The notes under the pieces are model-generated. The model made no database searches and was not told the origin of the DNA. It saw nothing but the letters and a program-made list of their open reading frames with translations. This document shows, in pieces, positions 60,715-64,000 of a stretch of 64,000 nucleotides of DNA. Each line of letters opens with the position of its first letter. Within the stretch, counting starts at the first letter, position 1. Both the position numbers and the translations under genes were made by a program. This stretch comes from Streptomyces lateritius (GTDB taxonomy: Bacteria; Actinomycetota; Actinomycetes; Streptomycetales; Streptomycetaceae). Location of the stretch: the NCBI RefSeq assembly GCF_014649715.1, contig NZ_BMTO01000001.1, positions 394,904 to 458,903 of the forward strand, read 5' to 3'.

Positions 60715-61872
60715 ATGGCCGAGGCCTACATCGTCGAAGCGGTCCGCACCCCGGTGGGCCGCCGCAGGGGCGGCCTGGCCGCCGTCCACCCCGCCGACCT
60801 CGGCGCCCATGTACTGAAGGCGCTCGTCGAACGCTCCGGCATCGACCCCTCCGCCGTCGAGGACGTGGTCTTCGGCTGCCTCGACACGGTGGGCCCGCAG
60901 GCCGGCGACATCGCCCGTACGGCATGGCTCGCGGCAGGCCTCCCCGAAGAGGTGCCCGGCGTCACGATCGACCGCCAGTGCGGCTCCTCCCAGCAGGCCG
61001 TGCACTTCGCGGCGCAGGGCGTCCTGTCCGGCACCCAGGACCTCGTCGTCGCGGGCGGCACCCAGAACATGTCCATGATCCCCATCGCCTTCGCCTCCCG
61101 GCAGGCCGCCGAACCCCTCGGCCTGACCGACGGTCCCTACGGGGGCTCCGAGGGCTGGCGCGCCCGGTACGCGAACGCGCCCGTGAACCAGTTCCACGGC
61201 GCCGAACTGATCGCCGCGAAATGGGGCATCACCCGCCGTGACCAGGAGGAATACGCCCTTCGCTCCCACCGGCGGGCGCTGCGCGCGATCGGCGAGGGCC
61301 GTTTCGCCCGCGAGACCGTGGCCCACGGCGACGTGACCGTGGACGAGGGGCCGCGCCGGGACACCACCCTGGAGAAGATGGCGAACCTGAAACCGGTCGT
61401 CGACGGCGGCACCATCACCGCGGCCTGCTCCTCCCAGGTGTCCGACGGCGCCGCCGCCATGCTCCTCGCGAGCGAGCGCGCGGTCGCCGCGCACGGACTG
61501 ACCCCCCGCGCCCGCGTCCACCACCTCTCGGTCCGCGGCGAGGATCCCATCCGGATGCTCTCCGCACCGATCCCGGCGACCGCCCACGCCCTGAAGAAGA
61601 CCGGCATGTCGATCGACGACATCGACCTGGTCGAGATCAACGAGGCCTTCGCCCCGGTCGTCCTCGCCTGGCTGAAGGAGACCGGCGCGGACCCCGATCG
61701 GGTGAATGTGAACGGCGGCGCGATCGCCCTCGGCCACCCGCTCGGCGCGACCGGAGTACGGCTGATGACGACCCTCCTGCACGAACTCGAGCGCACCGGC
61801 GGCCGGTTCGGGCTCCAGACCATGTGTGAGGGCGGCGGCCAGGCCAACGTCACGATCATCGAGCGACTGTGA
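60715..61872 (+). CDS. Thiolase, FadA6-like
   Basis: A 385-aa acetyl-CoA acyltransferase. The nucleophile C89 is in TIDRQCGSSQQA; GGTQNMSMIP, NEAFAPVVLAWL, GGAIALGHPLGATG (catalytic His) and LQTMCEGGGQANVTIIE (second Cys) are all intact. Closest by memory to FadA6 of the KstR2 regulon, which acts on ring-derived thioesters. GGAGGAG precedes ATG 60715. It is the last gene of the unit, followed by a hairpin. Confidence 0.93.
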   Translation: MAEAYIVEAVRTPVGRRRGGLAAVHPADLGAHVLKALVERSGIDPSAVEDVVFGCLDTVGPQAGDIARTAWLAAGLPEEVPGVTIDRQCGSSQQAVHFAAQGVLSGTQDLVVAGGTQNMSMIPIAFASRQAAEPLGLTDGPYGGSEGWRARYANAPVNQFHGAELIAAKWGITRRDQEEYALRSHRRALRAIGEGRFARETVAHGDVTVDEGPRRDTTLEKMANLKPVVDGGTITAACSSQVSDGAAAMLLASERAVAAHGLTPRARVHHLSVRGEDPIRMLSAPIPATAHALKKTGMSIDDIDLVEINEAFAPVVLAWLKETGADPDRVNVNGGAIALGHPLGATGVRLMTTLLHELERTGGRFGLQTMCEGGGQANVTIIERL

Positions 61873-61880
61873 TCCTCGTC

Positions 61881-61908
61881 GCTGTCCCGCCCGAACGGGC
61901 GGGACAGC
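61881..61908 (+). terminator. Terminator after the thiolase
   Basis: A 13-bp perfect inverted repeat (61881-61893 with 61896-61908) separated by two A residues, 8 bp after the stop; a 12-bp stem with a GAAC loop when folded. Confidence 0.85.
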
Positions 61909-61955
61909 GTGCTAGTCTTTCCCTGTTGCTAGTTTTGGTACCCATGAACTTTATG

Positions 61956-61996
61956 TGCGCCTGACGGGAATGTTCCTTCAGGCGCAATTTTGTTTT
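61956..61996 (+). promoter_or_regulatory. Terminator-like hairpin with T-tract in the cold-shock leader
   Basis: A 9-bp perfect stem, TGCGCCTGA (61956-61964) with TCAGGCGCA (61978-61986), whose loop contains GGAA/TTCC that can extend pairing, followed at once by ATTTTGTTTT. Such a T-tract is rare in this genome. It sits 45-85 nt before the csp ATG, inside the expected 5' UTR, so it may be an attenuator or thermosensing switch, or end a short upstream RNA. A possible extended -10 (TG-n-TAGTTT) lies near 61930. Confidence 0.65.
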
Positions 61997-62040
61997 CCGG
62001 ACTCTCCGGGATGGGGACCCTACCTATTCAGGAGATTCAC

Positions 62041-62244
62041 ATGGCTACTGGAACCGTGAAGTGGTTCAACTCGGAAAAGGGCTTCGGCTTCATCGAGCAG
62101 GACGGCGGCGGCGCCGACGTCTTCGCCCACTACTCGAACATCGCGACCTCCGGCTTCCGTGAGCTGCAGGAAGGCCAGAAGGTCACCTTCGACGTCACGC
62201 AGGGCCAGAAGGGCCCGCAGGCGGAGAACATCCTCCCCGCCTGA
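62041..62244 (+). CDS. Cold-shock protein (CspA family)
   Basis: A 67-aa single cold-shock domain RNA/ssDNA chaperone. RNP1 is KGFGFIEQD and RNP2 is DVFAHYSNI; the start [16 protein letters not shown] is canonical for Streptomyces Csp proteins. AGGAG precedes ATG 62041. The leader is long and structured. The DEAD-box helicase follows after 94 bp and a hairpin, a pairing that suits RNA remodelling in the cold. Confidence 0.97.
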   Translation: MATGTVKWFNSEKGFGFIEQDGGGADVFAHYSNIATSGFRELQEGQKVTFDVTQGQKGPQAENILPA

Positions 62245-62266
62245 TTGCCGTAACGCGTTTTCTCGC

Positions 62267-62303
62267 AGCCGGGACCCGCACCGCGCAGGTGCGGGTCCCG
62301 GCT
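62267..62303 (+). terminator. Hairpin between csp and the helicase
   Basis: A perfect 16-bp stem (62267-62282 with 62288-62303) with a 5-nt loop (GCGCA), 22 bp after csp. It probably ends most csp transcripts and attenuates read-through into the helicase. Confidence 0.8.
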
Positions 62304-62338
62304 CGCGCTGTGCTCAGGCCAGGAAGGCATCTCCCCTT

Positions 62339-64000
62339 ATGACTCGCTCCGAAAGGCGGCCCCGTCGGGCCGCGGACTCCACTTCCGGCACCCCGTCCGG
62401 AAATGGATCGGGCCGCCCCGCGCGCGGCTCGGGCGCCCGCGACGGCTCGGGCGGCACCAGCACCCGTAACGCCGGCGGAAACGGCGGCGCGCGCCGCGGC
62501 TCCGGCCCGGCCCGGGGCAAGGGGGGTGCCGGACGCGGCCGAGGGCCGGCCACGCCTCCGCCGCCGCGTGAGTTCACCCTGCCCGAGACGCTGACGCCGG
62601 CCCTGCCCTCCGTCGAGTCCTTCGACGCCCTCGACATGCCCGCGGCGCTCGTCAAGACGCTCGCCGCCCAGGGCGTCACCGAGCCGTTCCCGATCCAGGG
62701 CGCCACCCTGCCGAACTCGCTCGCCGGCCGGGACATCCTCGGCCGCGGCCGCACCGGCTCCGGCAAGACCCTCGCCTTCGGCCTCGCCCTGCTCGCCCGC
62801 ACCGCGGGCCGCCGCGCCGAGCCCAAGGCGCCGCTCGCCATGGTCCTCGTGCCCACCCGCGAGCTCGCCCAGCAGGTGACCGACGCCCTCACCCCGTACG
62901 CCACCTCGGTGCAGCTGCGGGTGGCGACCGTCGTCGGCGGCATGTCCATCACCAAGCAGGCCAACTCCCTGCGCCGCGGCGCCGAGGTCCTCGTCGCCAC
63001 CCCCGGCCGGCTGAAGGACCTCATCGAGCGCGGCGACTGCCGACTCGACCAGGTCGCGATCACCGTTCTCGACGAGGCCGACCAGATGGCCGACATGGGC
63101 TTCATGCCGCAGGTCGTCGCGCTGCTCAAGCAGGTCGAGCCGGACGGTCAGCGGATGCTGTTCTCGGCCACCCTCGACCAGAACATCGACCGCCTGGTGA
63201 AGATGTTCCTCACCGACCCGGTCGTGCACTCCGTCGACCCCTCGGCCGGCGCGGTGACGACGATGGAGCACCACCTGCTCTACGTGGCCGACGAGACCGA
63301 CAAGAAGGCCGTCACCACCCGGATCGCGGCCCGCGACGGCCGCACGATCCTCTTCCTGGACACCAAGCGGGCCGTGGACCGGCTGGTCAAGCGGCTCCTC
63401 GCCAGCGGTGTACGGGCCTCCGGTCTGCACGGCGGCCGCTCCCAGCCCCAGCGCAACCGCACCCTGGACCAGTTCAAGACCGGCCAGGTCACCGTGCTGG
63501 TCGCGACCAACGTTGCGGCCCGCGGCATCCACGTCGACGACCTCGACCTCGTCGTGAACGTCGACCCGCCGATCGACCACAAGGACTACCTGCACCGTGG
63601 CGGCCGCACCGCCCGGGCCGGCGAGTCCGGCAGCGTCGTGACCCTCGTGCTGCCCGAGCAGAAGCGGGACATGAGCCGTCTGATGTCGAACGCCGGGATC
63701 ACCCCGCGTACGGCCCAGATCAAGTCCAGCGACGAGGAGCTGACCCGGCTCACCGGCGCGCGGGAGCCGTCCGGCATAGCGGTCGTCATCGAGGTCCCCC
63801 AGCCGCCCCAGCCCGCCGCCTCCACCGGCGCCCGCCGCTCCCGCCGCGGCGCCAACGGCGGCGCCGCGAGCGCGGGCCGCTCCCGCACGACCTCCACCAC
63901 CGGCCGCACGACCACCGGCACCGGCCGCACGTCCACCGGCGGCCGCTCGGCCACCGGCGGCCGCCCCTCGTCCGCGGCCTCCGCCCCCCGCCGCTCGGGC
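62339..64000 (+). CDS. DEAD-box RNA helicase (3' partial)
   Basis: ATP-dependent RNA helicase, 554 residues visible, open to the window end. A basic Gly/Arg/Ser-rich N-terminus (about 1-75) precedes the core: the Q-motif PFPIQGATLP, Walker A GRTGSGKT, PTRELAQQ, TPGRL, DEAD, SAT, then the second RecA domain with HGGRSQPQRNRTL, ATNVAARGIHVDDL and HRGGRTARAG. The C-terminus turns into a Gly/Thr/Arg/Ser-rich tail that is cut. AGGAAGG lies 10 nt before the ATG. It follows csp and may be cold-induced with it. Confidence 0.96.
   Translation, partial: MTRSERRPRRAADSTSGTPSGNGSGRPARGSGARDGSGGTSTRNAGGNGGARRGSGPARGKGGAGRGRGPATPPPPREFTLPETLTPALPSVESFDALDMPAALVKTLAAQGVTEPFPIQGATLPNSLAGRDILGRGRTGSGKTLAFGLALLARTAGRRAEPKAPLAMVLVPTRELAQQVTDALTPYATSVQLRVATVVGGMSITKQANSLRRGAEVLVATPGRLKDLIERGDCRLDQVAITVLDEADQMADMGFMPQVVALLKQVEPDGQRMLFSATLDQNIDRLVKMFLTDPVVHSVDPSAGAVTTMEHHLLYVADETDKKAVTTRIAARDGRTILFLDTKRAVDRLVKRLLASGVRASGLHGGRSQPQRNRTLDQFKTGQVTVLVATNVAARGIHVDDLDLVVNVDPPIDHKDYLHRGGRTARAGESGSVVTLVLPEQKRDMSRLMSNAGITPRTAQIKSSDEELTRLTGAREPSGIAVVIEVPQPPQPAASTGARRSRRGANGGAASAGRSRTTSTTGRTTTGTGRTSTGGRSATGGRPSSAASAPRRSG

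Noticed and set aside
1..64000. tRNA, rRNA, prophage, intact transposase or biosynthetic gene cluster
   Set aside because: I searched by eye for cloverleaf arms, integrase/transposase motifs and PKS/NRPS or terpene motifs and found none.

Overview
This is a high-GC actinobacterial chromosome segment, almost certainly Streptomyces. The evidence is strong G/C bias at third codon positions, frequent GTG starts, many ATGA/GTGA stop-start overlaps, the actinobacterial dual-function isomerase PriA in place of separate HisA and TrpF, a TrpM-type gene between trpC and trpB, and a lone TTA leucine codon in one gene. From memory the order dnaE - his - trp - lgt - gltBD matches the core of the S. coelicolor chromosome; I could not check this. 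There is no rRNA, tRNA, CRISPR array, prophage, intact transposase or secondary-metabolite cluster.

Layout. Positions 1-6.8 kb hold a partial dienelactone hydrolase, then mostly minus-strand genes: a secreted M43 metalloprotease, a Tat-exported PhoD phosphatase, a membrane-anchored DsbA-like protein, a small membrane protein and a DUF2252 kinase-like protein. dnaE (6.9-10.5 kb) ends at a bidirectional terminator. From 10.5 to 19.2 kb lie a NYN-domain protein, a DrrAB-type ABC exporter, a DUF2567 protein, YbaK, a Lon-substrate-binding-domain protein and two poorly characterised genes. The main his operon (19.3-25.1 kb) is hisD-hisC-hisB-small membrane gene-hisH-priA-ridA-hisF. An ArsR/MFS pair and a TIGR03085 gene separate it from hisI, which runs into trpE and the trp region (27.9-35.7 kb: trpE, a TIGR02234 gene, an HGxxPAAW gene, a DUF2752 gene, trpC, trpM, trpB, trpA). 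A second DsbA-like gene and lgt follow.

From 37.7 to 45.8 kb the minus strand carries the most unusual locus: seven genes, each overlapping the next, encoding four divergent ADP-ribosylglycohydrolase (DraG-type) paralogues, a ribokinase, a family III CoA-transferase and a CitE-like lyase. One paralogue has lost metal-binding residues and carries a repeat element inside its reading frame. A VIT-family iron/manganese transporter is divergent from this operon. gltB-gltD (47.2-53.2 kb) encode glutamate synthase, preceded by a GlnR-like site. From 55.7 to 61.9 kb are three acyl-CoA dehydrogenases, an SDR, a KstR2-like TetR regulator and a FadA6-like thiolase arranged like part of the mycobacterial KstR2 regulon, with a clear palindrome in the divergent promoter. 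The window closes with a cold-shock gene whose leader carries a terminator-like hairpin and T-tract, and a DEAD-box helicase cut by the window end.

Three families of short repeats recur. A 44-bp element follows two minus-strand genes (3.7 and 15.1 kb). A roughly 110-bp element occurs as a huge inverted pair between trpM and trpB and again inside an ADP-ribosylglycohydrolase gene. A GC-rich repeat lies inside an acyl-CoA dehydrogenase gene. Several proteins also carry proline/alanine/glycine-rich segments at or near such repeats.
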